Assembly (NCBI GenBank): GCA_014338405.1
Contig: JTDE01002134.1
Span: forward strand, 50,071 to 114,070
DNA from: Paragonimus skrjabini miyazakii
Taxonomy: Eukaryota; Platyhelminthes; Trematoda; Plagiorchiida; Troglotrematidae
Direction: 5' to 3'
DNA: 64,000 nt
Made by a program: the position numbers and the translations under genes. Of the stretch, positions 47,850-59,112 are shown piece by piece (position 1 is the first letter of the stretch; every line of letters begins with the position of its first letter). The notes under the pieces were generated by a model. That model was not told the DNA's origin, did not search any database, and saw only the letters and a list, made by a program, of their open reading frames with translations.

Positions 47850-50640
47850 CGTTCGACGTGAGGTGGTTCCAAGGAGCCAAAGAAGGAGACGGTGGGAGAT
47901 CAAAACGCCGATACTCAGAAGCTAATCGCAAACGGGTGAGAACCTATAGGTTTACGAATGTCATGACTGTTGCAAGTCTTGTTGATACGTGTTAGGGCAT
48001 CACATGTTGACAAATTTAACGCAAAATCATTGACGTGAAGTGGACATTTATCAGAATCATAGTCTGATTGTGGGTGGCACGTAGGAGTCTATAATGCGTT
48101 TACATGTGAAGTTGATTTTTGACGTAGTGAAGCCATGCTTGTTACAAGACTTTTTGGTACGTGCTATGACTTCACATGTGTAGAGACCACCGATCGTGTG
48201 GCTTCTTTAAGGATCCCCGCCGCAACCATGTTTTCCCGGTTGTTTGTTCTGTACGCATGATTCTGTGTACGCCTACTATGGGTGGCCCGATATGAACTCA
48301 GTGCCACTTTCTTCAATCGTGAATCTAATTGCACGCAGTAAATGCTTGTTCTTTCCCTAACGACATAGCTACTGTTCCATTCTTCAAAGTCGTTTGACCC
48401 GGATCTTTTCGAGCGTTGTTCAATACACTCGAAGGTTCCACGCACTTTTCGCTCGGTGCGCTTTTGTGCACCGCCGAGTGGGTTGTAGCCCATTCCGCGT
48501 TTCTCATCTTTCTGCTCTTGGTTGCTGCCGTTGGTCCCAGACTAGGCTAGAGCTAACTACTTATCGCATTTCTGAACATTGTTGGAAATATACGGTTTGT
48601 TACCAAACCCTAATGCGTTCCTTAGTTCGATGCCTGTTGGGACAACGTTTCGATTTATATTCAGGAAAGGCGTATTAAATTTTTAGTGGACGAGGGTCTA
48701 GCCCACACCAACTTGTCCACTACACACGTCAGCTTCTTTCACGTCAGAAACTAATCTGGTACGAAGGTTTAGTGTTCCTATTTTGTGGTCCCCCATTGTT
48801 TTTTCGTGTCATGGCCCGTATTTTTCATTTTTTGCAGTTGTTCTTTTTCAGGCTCCTTTTTTATTTCGCACTTCGCGTATAGCGTGCTGGGAGTGAAAAT
48901 TCCGTCAACTTTAAGAGGAGTGGTTTCTAATGTTGTTACTTCTTAGCTCTGTCAAACTTTTATATAAAATATACATATAGTTTGTTTCTAACGCGGTACT
49001 TACCGTTTGCTCTTAATTTCTGCGGGTCCAGCGGTCACGTAAAAGATTTATACCGTGGTATGTCCGTCCTAGGATCGATTTGGAGAGCTATTCAATGCGT
49101 ACCTTGCCTCTCTCCATATCGGTCTGCGTTAGGTCATTTGTAGCCGTTCGAATTTAGCGTTTCATTACAAAAATGTTTTTGTTAAATTGGCTTGTCAGTT
49201 TTTTGATAAAGTAGATCGATCACTGAGACGGAGGTCGGTGAAACCGTTGGAATAATGTCATCCGTTCTTCGGCGGTGGGTGACTCAAGTTTCAAACTGCT
49301 TCAGTAATCGAAGCGAATAACTGGGAGTGTAAGAAGTGTGCCGTTAGCGTAATTGACTCACTTGGATCCTACTCTGGCCAACTGGGAACCAACTCTGGCC
49401 TGCTTCGAAACGACTCTGGATTTTGTTGCACGCCTATTCGGATCCTACTTCCTACCAACTTTTGCCAGAGTCTGACCGTCTCTGGGCCAAAGTCGACGTG
49501 TTTTATGAGTACTTATACAGAAGAAAATATGGATTGTGGGTCTGGATGAACATAATGCTTTCAACCTAGATGCGAATTAACGCTCCACATTTTGTACGTG
49601 TTGTGTAAATAGTTGCCATTAATAAATGTTAACTGTCTGAATTATACCAATTGTTTTCCCTTCAGTGGCATATTAAGAAATGCTGTATTTTAACGGTTGG
49701 CTAAGTTTGAGAGCTACAGGGAGTTTGAAGGGATAGAATTGGGATTGAGCTATGCGGTAGGTTGATAACTGCTGATTTAAGCGTGCGTTCTACTGAGCCG
49801 CTGTTGGTCCGTACAACTTTCTTGTGTGATTGGCCGAAGAAAACGGCGTGTAAAACGCTTTTGCCGCGGACACGACTCTCTTCCCCCTACGATTACACCT
49901 GATTGGTCGCTTGACCAAAAAAGTGGAAACACGGGTAGGAAAAGGAATTGCGTTCATAGGGCTGCAAAACGAAGACCGCTTTCCAGTGTGCCGTTGCCGC
50001 ATGTCTGCACGACGCCCTTGTATCCACTACCCCCGAGGGTACATAGCAATTCATCAAGGAGGAGACTTCTGTCATGGCCAGATCGATATTCGGACTAAAA
50101 AAATATTGCAAGGCTCACTTTGGCTGCATTGAGCGATGCACGTGTAATACGACACCCTACATTGTGTGTCGTCTTTGTCGTGGTGCCAGTTCCGGAATTC
50201 GTAAGCCAAAAGTTTTCCCAGCCTTATATTAACGCGGATCGGAAGTCAAAAGGAGAAGACGGTGGATCTGCAAACAAACCTAATTTATTGATTTGCTCAT
50301 CGTTCGGGGGCACACTTCAGCGAAACAACTAATGGCGTTAGGCAGTTGCACGTGTGAGAACTCTAAACACAACCGCGCGTCAGCAGCCAGGGAGGAAGAA
50401 TGTTGACGGAAATTCCAGTCGTCCTACAGAATTCGAATGAGCGTCAGACTGGTTGGGCGACGTTCCCGACGACGATGGTTAAAACACTGTTATCTTAGTG
50501 AATGTAGAATACAGTAGTAGAAGTGGCGCGGATTCACCATACAGCTACGAGTAAAACTGCAATGCCTACGCCAACACACTAGCTTTGATGTTGACGGTTT
50601 GTAGTCGATTTATATTCACAAGGTAATATGAACCGCTGCG
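47850..50640. other. No confident gene; GC richer than the left part
   Basis: Protein-like frames occur at 48164-48493 (-) and, overlapping on both strands, at 49790-50132. None matches a family I recognise. The region lies between LTR-like sequence and LINE copy B and may be an old repeat. Confidence 0.4.
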
Positions 50641-50644
50641 GTGG

Positions 50645-53060
50645 TAATAATAATAATATATTTCTCAACGCATTTGTGAGGAACACGCTCAGATGTGCGT
50701 GATCGCGACAGATAATCACATGCGGAACAAAGCAACCAATGGATATATAAAAAGATAATCATGAAATCTGGTAACAAAAGAAGACATAATCAGAGAGAAA
50801 ATAGTCACAGATAACAATGGTCGACTTACTCATAAGGAAGGAAGGTAGTTCGTCTGTCCCACGGATTCAGTCCAATAAATGAGATGTTACAGTAATTTAC
50901 CTTTTACAATGTTGGGTACAGACGACATTTCAAATATTTCAAGGTCGCGCCGAAAAATACGTGCAAACGCATCTTCGGAGGAATTCGCCGTTATTTGACG
51001 TAACCTCAGTCAGAAAACTTTTGAACTAATTCAATTTGGACGAGAGAGGAAGGGAAGTTCCAAAATTTGGCGAATAATTGACCAGACTACGGCGCGGGAC
51101 CTCGATGATTGCTCGACGCCCTCAAAAAGTTGAAAACCTCGCTAATCGCTCGGCCAATGTGGGGTTTTTAGCTCCAATTCATCGCAAAAATTTTCCCTGC
51201 ATTATGGATGCTCGTGTGAATAAGAAAAAGAACGCAATGCCATGTGTTAGATGGGAAAATGTGAAGTCATCGCATGTAATGTGAAGTTGAACGTAAATGT
51301 TATAAATTTTGACAAAACCTTTACGCGATATTAATATTTTTGTTTTTTCAATGAAGTATATATCATTGGCAAGTAATTGTTATAATATTCCGCGATAACC
51401 GGGCGATTAGCAACCACTTCCAGAATGACAATCACGTGATAATCAAAACTCCGTACCTAGTTTTAATGTTTGATTTTTTTTATAAGGTCAATGATTATGG
51501 TAGAATATATAGTTCATAGCACAACAGTTACTAGTGGTTACTGGGGAGGGTTTGATGCAGGGGATACAACGCCCGATGTGCACTGGGGTTATAATTAAAC
51601 TATGTAAGGTGAAGGAGGGAGTATTTTTTCCTCCCACGGTTTTCTGTGAAGAGTTCTGTATGCCGGCCAAGCGAACCGTCAATACTGGCTATCATTAATT
51701 ATGGCCTGATTGATTACCAAGGTGAACAGATTATTGCGAATGGGCATGTATTTATGTGGAAAGGTGTATGTGTGAAATATAGCCCCTTTTGTTTTCCTCT
51801 TTGTTCTAAGTACAACTCTACATAAGTGACGCACACGAATAAAATGATGCGGTTTCGCGAGTGCGTGATGAATCAAATGTTGGATGGGGTCTGAGTAAAC
51901 AGTGGATGCGCAGTAAGCAGTTTCAGGCAAGCTGTTCTGAATATGACCCTGATAGTAAAGACGGGTACATACGTCACACGCTGCTGACGACTAAATATTA
52001 CCTGGACCACATTCAAAAAGATCATCCGAAGATACACAAAGTTTGAAGAGAGACATCATGTTTGGTGATTTAATGGACCTGTCTAGGCCATTTTGAAAAC
52101 GCTGAAGGCTGTTACTGACTCTGATTTTATTCGGAAGTCTATTCCAAATATAGGAATATTTTACAATAAAGAAGTTGGCTCGTATCTTTTTGCGAGCTGA
52201 CAGGGTTGGCAAAGTGGAACCCTGATTTTGTAGATCATAAGAGGAGCTGTGTTCAAAATGAACGGCAAACGCTGTGGTGATGGCGTCCTAATGTATCACT
52301 TTATACAGGAGTGTAAAATTCAACATTAGTCTTTGCAACCGAAGTGGATCAATACCAAGTGTTTGAAAACGATCACTATAGGTGAGTGAGGATGAATATC
52401 CTATTAAGCTTTTGGTAAATGATCGTTCAAGATTTTCTAAAACAATCCTATCGGATTTGCGTAGGTGGCCGTAAATGAAGGTGCAATACTCAAGTTGAGG
52501 TCGAGCGCACATTTTGTAAACAGCCTGCCTCGCATCCGGTAGACCGAATGTTTTTCTGACACAGCCTATTGTTTCTCTAGTTTTTGCTACCTGAAAACAT
52601 ACTTGTTCAGAGAAATTGAAGGAATTTGATTGCCATATTCCTAGATCTCGAACGGATGTGGTGGTGTCAATAGGATGACCATCTAGTGAGACAGACCCAT
52701 TGAGTATTTAACAACCATAAGCGATGCTGTTGGATGTGTTTGCTGAGAACGTCATGAGCCATGTTTTGCACCACGACTCCAAAGATGCTAGGTCGTGTCG
52801 TATATTTTGTAGACATGAGGCGAGGTTGTGAGGCTGGTGGAATGTGTAAACGATTTTGATATCGTCAGCAGTTAGAAAGGGCTTGCCATGCTTAGTAACA
52901 TCGCATACGTCATATATAGGCATAAGGATGAGCAGTGGTCCTAGAACGCTTCCTCGAATCACCCTATCAGCCACTGGTTTTGACGTTGAGCAGTGCTCGC
53001 CCTTTTCGATCGCTTGGGTTCGGCCTTCAAGATGAGCCAAATTCCATGTCGCAGGGTGTT
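50645..53060 (-). mobile_element. CR1-like LINE copy B, 5'-truncated
   Basis: Minus strand from 53060: VIRGSVLGPLLILMPIYDVC and KPFLTADDIKIVYTF (about 52990-52860), CKTWLMTFSANTSNS, then after a short break MCARPQLEYCTFIYGHLRKS and YSDRFQTLGIDPLRLQRLML, FFIVKYSYIWNRLPNKIRV (about 52170), a roughly 1.3-kb 3' untranslated region and an AAT/TTA tail (50645-50660). It is the same family as copy A and shows the element without the LTR insertion. The 5' truncation inside the RT palm is typical of target-primed reverse transcription. Confidence 0.87.
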
Positions 53061-53351
53061 AATATTTTTGTGGACGTCGATATTGACCTCACTAAATCAG
53101 CCTCCTTTAGACGGGGAGTTCTTCTATCTATAAATTTTGACCCTGAACAACAGCTGCTCTCGTGCTGGCCAGCCACGCTCAAACCACCCAAACTGAAAAT
53201 GCCTGCTGAGGACGTGACAGGGTGCGTGATTTCCTCACTGCGCAGGCAAAAGCTGCTACGGCTTCCAAGGTCTTCTCCTTGTTCCCAGCAGCTGTTGCTG
53301 TGCCTCGCGTTATACCTAGAAATAAGGAAGGTTGAAGTACCTGAACGTTAG
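53047..53351 (+). pseudogene. Coding-like segment of unknown protein
   Basis: Starts where LINE copy B ends. Frame FVDVDIDLTKSASFRRGVLL...FDPEQQLLSCWPATLKPPKL...MPAEDVTGCVISSLRRQKLL has protein-like composition. I do not recognise it. It could be an exon or a piece of another repeat interrupted by the LINE. Confidence 0.3.
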
Positions 53352-53464
53352 GGAAATAGGAAGATACCCACAGTAGCGTGTGTCCTGCAGCGCCTAAGAA
53401 TATTTACAGTTATGTGCAGGCATCTTCTGAACAAAAAGAAGCAGAAAATTTTACCTAAGAAAAG

Positions 53465-53724
53465 CTGTTAGTTGCTGGTCGACACAAGCATGAAATACAC
53501 ACAATAATTTACGAACTGTACCATGAATACGGAGTCGAAAAACTAAACTACTTGAGATATCGCGTGAGAAAATGGACGCACCTTTCTGGACGAGTTGTAA
53601 ATTGGGGACGGGGTTCGTTGAGAATATATGCGGAAGACAACCCTCACGTCGCAGGAAGTTTAAGATTAGGGACATATATATATATATATATTCGGTTTGA
53701 TTTCATCTGCAATCTGATTGCCTA
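53465..53724 (+). pseudogene. Coding-like segment of unknown protein
   Basis: Open frame without a start codon: LLVAGRHKHEIHTIIYELYH, EYGVEKLNYLRYRVRKWTHL, then NWGRGSLRIYAEDNPHVAGS, running into a TA repeat (53674-53691). Possibly linked to the segment at 53047-53351. Unassigned. Confidence 0.28.
53674..53691. repeat. TA dinucleotide run
   Basis: Nine TA units in a row; no other feature. Confidence 0.8.
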
Positions 53725-54975
53725 GTACACCTAGCCATGATACAAGCCACAGCATGTGTCCAACATCCAGGCAAGATAATCCACGTTTTCTGAAACGTTA
53801 AGAAGAAAATAGTGGACGTGAAACCTTTCTATTGACGGCACACGATTTAATCCTATACGATCAGATATAACCCAGTCGCCGTGACACTACCCAGTTCCCT
53901 GGCGCCTTGATACATCATAACGGATGGCGGCAAGTTGTAAGTGCTTATGGATCTCTAGGCATGAACTGCGCAAACTGAAATCGTTTTGGTAAACACACTT
54001 TATTCTGTGAATCTCATACACTCGTACAGAAATCTACCAACGCAATCCCTGTGTCTTCATCCGCCATAAAATCTCCTAATAAACTACTTAACAACTTCAG
54101 CGTGCTGAAAAACATATCGATTTCAATTCATGTGCAGGCTGTGTACGACGAACCGATATCAAAATTCCGTGGTAATCTCGTACTAGTAAAGGCACTGGTC
54201 CTGCCACTTATTGCTCAATATGATAAGTGCTTGCTAACGTCTTATATATTAGTAGATGTCACATAAATTATAACGCTGCATAAAGACATCTGAAAAACCT
54301 ATATAGCATTATTTGTCTTATTATACACGATCATTTCGCACTTTCTCACAGATCACTTAGCATCGTGTTCCATTCTTGATTTCATAAACGTCCGTTATAC
54401 CAAAACCTATTTACCAACGTCTGGAAACTCAAGATACTGTAATATACAAGCCGGCCGTTTTTAATCTGACTGTCGGTCACACTTACAGATCAACTTTCGG
54501 GCAACCTAGAGACACCGGAGGATGGCGTTCCTCCAAAGTAGGGGTTCCAGCAACAGTTCTATAAAAGGACACAACACAAGCAAGTATGAGTCAAAAGCCC
54601 AGTAAGCCATGCACACGGCTTACGCAAACGACAACCAAAACGGGGTGAACAACACAGCAGCGCACCCTGTTACACAATTCAAATTCAACTCGTGCGCGCT
54701 TGCTGGTTTTGACCGCACGTTACTATACAGCACTGGTTGGACAGTTCACGAGAACTGCAACGTCTGGTCGCTTCTGATTTATTACCATCGTGTTGACCAG
54801 AGGTCCGTCTATTTATCTGCCTGATTCCGAAGTTTTCTTTTTCCCTCACCCCAACAAATCCGCTTACGCCATTTCCCCATGCCATTCACACTGAAGAACG
54901 ACGAAGCCCTCTGACGGTCAATCTTTATCACTCTGATCACTTTCTGTCTACATGACCTTAACTTCGTCTGCGCAG
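53725..54975. other. No recognised gene
   Basis: Mixed composition with short frames on both strands (54051-54266, 54609-54885); nothing recognised. Confidence 0.45.
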
Positions 54976-54989
54976 AAGGAAGACATATG

Positions 54990-55030
54990 TTGCGATATGT
55001 TAACATTTCGTTTACTCTCATCAGTTGCAA
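54990..55030 (-). ncRNA. Minimal hammerhead ribozyme, slightly degraded
   Basis: Minus strand: TTGCAA, CTGATGA (55024-55018), stem II region GAGTAAAC, GAAA, stem III ATG-TTAA-CAT, base A at the cleavage position, then TCGCAA. Stem I pairs with one mismatch in six. Cores are intact and A is an allowed cleavage base. Same family as the copies near 58.04 and 59.07 kb. Confidence 0.7.
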
Positions 55031-55372
55031 ACGTAAATCATGCAAGTTATATATGATAGACAATTAGAGATAGACAGGGTATGGGCAGGCATACAATCAC
55101 ACCACATGTGTGATCACCACTACGGCAACCCTATAGGTTGCTTCACCCACATTTGTGTACACAGCGCCGGCTGGTCAGCTGGTGTGAGCTGGTGTGACTG
55201 TCAGTGGAGACCCCATCTTGTAAAATGTGAATTGATGTAACAACAGTGTTTTTAGTAAAATCTTGTGAAATTTGTGAACTGCCATTTTAATGGTTTGTGC
55301 ATCGTATTTTCACGAACTGCGATTCGCCGCTCTCTCTGCATACCTCCTTTTCTAACGGATATCTGTCACGCT

Positions 55373-55490
55373 TTATTATTATTATTATTTGCATGTATCA
55401 TCTTGCATGCATTGATCGCACTGACCTGAGCATGGTTCTCACGAATGCGTTGAAAAAAGTTATTTTTTCATTATTTTATCAATACGGTAC
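55373..55490 (+). mobile_element. 3' end fragment of the CR1-like family (plus)
   Basis: GCATGTATCATCTTGCATGC...GACCTGAGCATGGTTCTCAC and GAATGCGTTGAAAAA resemble the last 80 bases before the tail of LINE copy B read on its own strand. A TTA run (55373-55390) precedes it. Short and weak, but orientation is clear. Confidence 0.45.
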
Positions 55491-55649
55491 AATTAAAGAC
55501 TTGTTTGTCACCGAACGTCCCAGTACTGTCTGAAAAGTCAAAATGAAGTCCTGATTTAGCTGGAGTCACCACGGGATTCTTGAATTAACGCTGAGCATGA
55601 CAAGGGTAAAGCCACAGGAGAGTTTCCTTTGGGATTTTTATAATAGAAA

Positions 55650-57515
55650 TGTACAAGTGCCTTGCAAGGCAAACAGAAAGATAGATTGGGTGCGCCGCAG
55701 AAACAAAGTAGGTCAGAGTCGGATCACCATTCGGAGCAGCCTTAGAGCTATGATCTGTGCATTTGCTGCAATGTGAGAAGTATCAAGGAAGGGAGCTCCC
55801 TCCACCCTAGAAAAAATAATACGTGGAATAGGTTCAAGCGGAACGCCGCGACCTGTACAACATGACTTTCGTCTTCAATAGGAGGACAGATAAACCAAAA
55901 GCCAAGAGCAATCCCGATTTCCGTCACAACTATATGTAATATTAACCAGCCCTAAGACTAACACCTGGAAACTGAAAAGTATGCGGGACATCGCCGCGTG
56001 GATATATAAACAAAGAGGATGTCCTATGTGTTTTCTCCCAAAAGGTTTTATTCTGAAGTTTGAAATCATATAAGTAGGGGAACAACTCGAATACAACGAA
56101 CGTAAGGGTGGAGGACACTACGACCAAAGAGGAGGACATCAAGCACCGCCATGACATACTGCAGTTCGGTAAGGCGGTTGGGTCAGATGGACTAAGCTCT
56201 GTCAAACTCATACCTCTGGCTGAGATATTGACTGATTTACTTCTTGATCTCTTTAACAAGCCTTGCAAAGTGTCTTGCTTACTGAAGGGCTGGAAGCTAT
56301 CCTCTATCCGCTATGGGGGCAACAAGGAGGACTGAACAAATTACAGGCCGGCGAGTCTTGCCTCTGTGGTACTGTAGATCTTAAATATAAGTCAAAATGG
56401 TGGTGCACCTTACGAAAAGTGAGATCGTTTCTGCGCATGGTTTCATGAAGCCGCGGTCGGGCACCACCAGCGTGTTGTGATAGTTGTTGAGAAGGAGAGC
56501 TTGTCGTGTGTTATCTTGACTCTCGGGGAGCGTTCACTTCGACACAACAACGTTTCTTCTGAAGCAGAGATCCTATTGCACGGTTTTGAGGCTTTTCACT
56601 TGTACCAACAACTTTCCGGTGAATCAGTGGTTCAAAGCGAAAGAATAAACAGCTGAGTCAAGGCAATGACATGCATACAGTGTGGCCCCACAGAAACCAG
56701 TTCTTGGACGCTTGCTTTTTCCAACATTTGTGGATAACCTGGCATCATATCTAGACTGTCAACATTATCTGTTCGCGGAAGACGGAAGATGTTGGGAACT
56801 TTCTTCAGTCATGCCACTCAGATGCATCTGCATCAGCTGCACGAATGGTTCACTGAGTGAAAACTAACGTATAATGTGGTCAAGTGCAAACATACATTGG
56901 AGGGGAGAGAATAGAAAACTACACAAGATGGCTGGAATTCCTGCAGATTGTACCAAGCTTCAAATGGGGGCGGTCATGCGAAACTAAGGCGTTTAAATCC
57001 CGGATGATTGTAAAGCCGGCTAGCAATGTCTAAAAGCAGCAGGTAGGGTAGATAGGGGAAGTTGATGCATTTGAGAAAAGCGATTGCGTGCAAAATGTCG
57101 CAGGTGTCAGTGTACCTTATACAGCATGTTTTAGGTCGCACCAAGATTATGCAATCTAAGCTTGAGATCCTCCTAGTAAAGGAAAATGAAGTACTAAAAT
57201 GGACATAGAGAACGTGTACAAAGTCGTGCATATCGGTTAAAGGAAAGTACGAGGAAAAAAGACTCAAACTTCCGGACCGTTTTTTTCTGGAGAGATATAG
57301 AAAAAAAGGTGATCTTATTCAAGCGTTCCGCAAATTAGAAGGATTTCCGGTGCTTGAGGGGATGAAACTCACAGTGCGGAACCCAAATATATTGGGTCAA
57401 AAAGTTATACTCGTAAGCTTTCTGGAGTTCCGGCTTAGGATTCATGGAGGGAGAAGTCCTCAGCCGGTAGATTTTCAAGCGACTGGAGCAGACTCTCTGC
57501 GGAAGTAGTAGCGGC
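55650..57515 (+). mobile_element. CR1-like reverse transcriptase, plus strand, dead
   Basis: Across frames: RRRNKVGQSRITIRSSLRAM (about 55690), GKAVGSDGLSSVKLIPLAEI (56170), YGGNKED followed by TNYRPASLASVVL (56310-56370), HGFMKPRSGTTSV (56440), PQKPVLGRLLFPTFVDNLAS with HYLFAEDGR (56690-56790; LFAED in place of FADD), then the C-terminal part LGRTKIMQSKLEILLVKENE, RLKLPDRFFLERYRKKGDLI (57260-57310) and LEFRLRIHGGRSPQ. The YRR.RGDLI motif is the usual RT tail of Jockey/CR1 elements. It is a different lineage from copies A and B. Confidence 0.8.
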
Positions 57516-57990
57516 AAGCTCATTTTCTGAATTTATACTAAGACTGGACTATTGTGGGCGGACAGCGTTGCCGGATATTCTATAAAATAATTGAAGTTTC
57601 AAGTAATCATATTCAAACGTCACGGTAATTTTAATAACACATACAAAGCTATTATCGTTGTCATTATTATCACTGCGCAGTGATCTCACGTGACTTCAAG
57701 TTATGACAGATAATGAATCTTTCCATTCATCAGTGGAGGCTATTAATATTATATTCATCCTTTGTTCTTTCTGTTACTTTTCATTCTGTTTCTTGTTGGT
57801 CTCCATCTTACTATGATCTTCCACTTATGAAAATATTTCACTATGGTTCTTCATTGTTGGGTCAAAATATCAAGAACTTGATTTCCAAAGTGCTCGGCGA
57901 AGTGATGACCTGCTTTCATATTGACCAAGACTGCCACATCGGCTGCTAGCACAGCGTTAAAGTTAAAACATGAAGTTCCCTCAATCCATT
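57516..57990. other. No recognised gene
   Basis: Low-complexity-leaning sequence with one chance frame (57713-57949). Confidence 0.5.
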
Positions 57991-58255
57991 TAGTCAAAAC
58001 AGAAAGAAGACATATCGCGAGATGATAGCATTTCGATTGACTCTCATCAGTCGCCAACGTAAAACTAGCAATTTTTCTACAAACTGCGTATGCTAATAAG
58101 TAGTGTGCCAGATTTATGAATTTAGATGAGACCCAACTGTGAAAAGTCAGGGCTTCAGCTGGATTCGAACCAGCAACAGAAACATCATGCCTCAACGCGG
58201 CAAGCGCTCTACCAGCTGAGCCACGAAGCCACGCCAAGAGATCGGAAATTTCACA
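57990..58255 (-). mobile_element. tRNA-like SINE (family 2) followed by a hammerhead
   Basis: Minus strand: AAATGTGAAATTTCC, tRNA-like unit at 58230-58151 (80 nt), CTGACTTTTCACAGTTGGGTCTCATCTAAATTCATAAATCTGG, a linker with GCATACGCAGTTTG, then a hammerhead (58066-58012). The unit keeps a 7-bp acceptor stem except one change (GGCTTCG/TGAAGCC), D stem GCTC/GAGC and T stem CTGG/CCAG with TTCGAAT loop. The anticodon arm is abnormal and the variable loop long, so it is a SINE promoter, not a working tRNA. Confidence 0.82.
58012..58066 (-). ncRNA. Minimal hammerhead ribozyme, intact core
   Basis: Minus strand: GCGA, CTGATGA (58050-58044), stem II GA-GTCAA-TC, GAAA, stem III ATG-CTAT-CAT, cleavage base C (58021), TCGC. 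Stem I GCGA/TCGC is perfect over 4 bp. Two-pair stem II and three-pair stem III are as small as those reported for hammerheads of Penelope-like elements and retrozymes. Confidence 0.82.
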
Positions 58256-58256
58256 T

Positions 58257-58500
58257 TTGAACTGTGAACTGTTTGAGAAATCCTGCCGGGGAAGTCGATC
58301 CCCTGGATCATTTGGTGGATTCTATATGAGACAGTGGGACGGGTGGGTAACCGAGTCCAAATGTGAAAGTTCCGAGCTCCTGGCGTGGCTTCGTAGCTCA
58401 GCTGGTAGAGCGCTTGCCGCGTTGAGGCATGGTATTTCTGTCGCTGGTTCGAATCCAGCCGAAGCCCTGACTTTTCACAGCTGGGTCTCATCTAAACTGC
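58257..58500 (+). mobile_element. tRNA-like SINE (family 2), best-preserved copy
   Basis: Plus strand: GGGGAAGTCGATCCCCTGGATC, GGTGGATTCTATATGAGACAGTGGG, GTAACCGAGTCCAAATGTGAAAG, then an 80-nt tRNA-like unit (58387-58466) with perfect 7-bp acceptor stem GGCTTCG/CGAAGCC, D stem GCTC/GAGC and T arm GCTGG-TTCGAAT-CCAGC, then CTGACTTTTCACAGCTGGGTCTCATCTAAA. Head-to-head with the minus copy at 57990-58255. Confidence 0.88.
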
Positions 58501-58565
58501 GTATAGCAACAACAGTTGAACGAACCAACCATATAGTTCTAACCTTTCACGTTCTAATAGTTCAA

Positions 58566-59033
58566 TCAATTCCACGGCAAGGAGATTAATTGCGTCAGCG
58601 CCTTCTGCGCACACAAAACTGGCCGATGTTGTTTGGTGAGCATTGCCTCGCTAATCGCGAACAGTTTTGGGTTGCGATTATGTAACAATATCTTGAACGA
58701 TTTAACAGGGTCAACTAAGTGACCGGTTGCTAAAATGTTTTTGGCGATCGATGAAGCTGGGACCTTCGAGTTTTTTACAGTCAGTAGGTCGTTTCTTGAG
58801 ACTGCCGTTGATAACCACTTGGGAATGTGCTCATCCATACGTTGATGCAATAGTTGATCTGTCCTACCCATGTAGACGTCATTGCAACTGCAATTGAACT
58901 GGTAGATTACGTGGGAGACAGACTGATCGGTTGAGTGTGTATTGCCGCTATGAAGAGACAAGCCCCTAGGGCTTAGCAGGATGCGTAGTTGGGCTGCTGG
59001 ATAGGTGCGTTCAGTTGTTGTTGCTATACGCAT
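58566..59033 (-). mobile_element. Penelope-like GIY-YIG endonuclease fragment
   Basis: A 155-codon open frame on the minus strand, the longest in the window. HVIYQFNCSCNDVYMGRTDQ holds the GIY-YIG core (here VIY...VYMG) with the PLE-type CxC. RMDEHIPKW, SSIAKNILATGHLVDP and the C-terminal LISLPWN follow in family order. It is uninterrupted, so it is younger than the PLE pieces at 22.6 and 25 kb. The reverse transcriptase part is missing: the fragment is cut at 59034, next to a plus-strand hammerhead. Confidence 0.9.
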
Positions 59034-59056
59034 TTTGTATAAAAATTGCCAGTTTT

Positions 59057-59112
59057 ACGTTGGCGACTGATGAGAGTCAATCGAAATGTTAACATCTCGC
59101 GATATATGTCTT
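59057..59112 (+). ncRNA. Minimal hammerhead ribozyme, intact core
   Basis: GCGA, CTGATGA (59067-59073), stem II GA-GTCAA-TC, GAAA, stem III ATG-TTAA-CAT, cleavage base C at 59096, TCGC. All invariant residues are present. It lies on the strand opposite to the adjoining PLE coding sequence and is preceded by AAAAATTGCCAGTTTTACG, shared with the copy at 58.05 kb. Confidence 0.82.

Noticed and set aside
49790..50132. Overlapping open frames on both strands
   Set aside because: Frames on four reading directions at once indicate GC-rich, stop-poor sequence rather than a gene.
58151..58466. Two tRNA-shaped units with good T arms and acceptor stems
   Set aside because: The anticodon arm and variable loop are abnormal and each sits inside a repeated SINE with shared flanks, so they are not called as functional tRNA genes.
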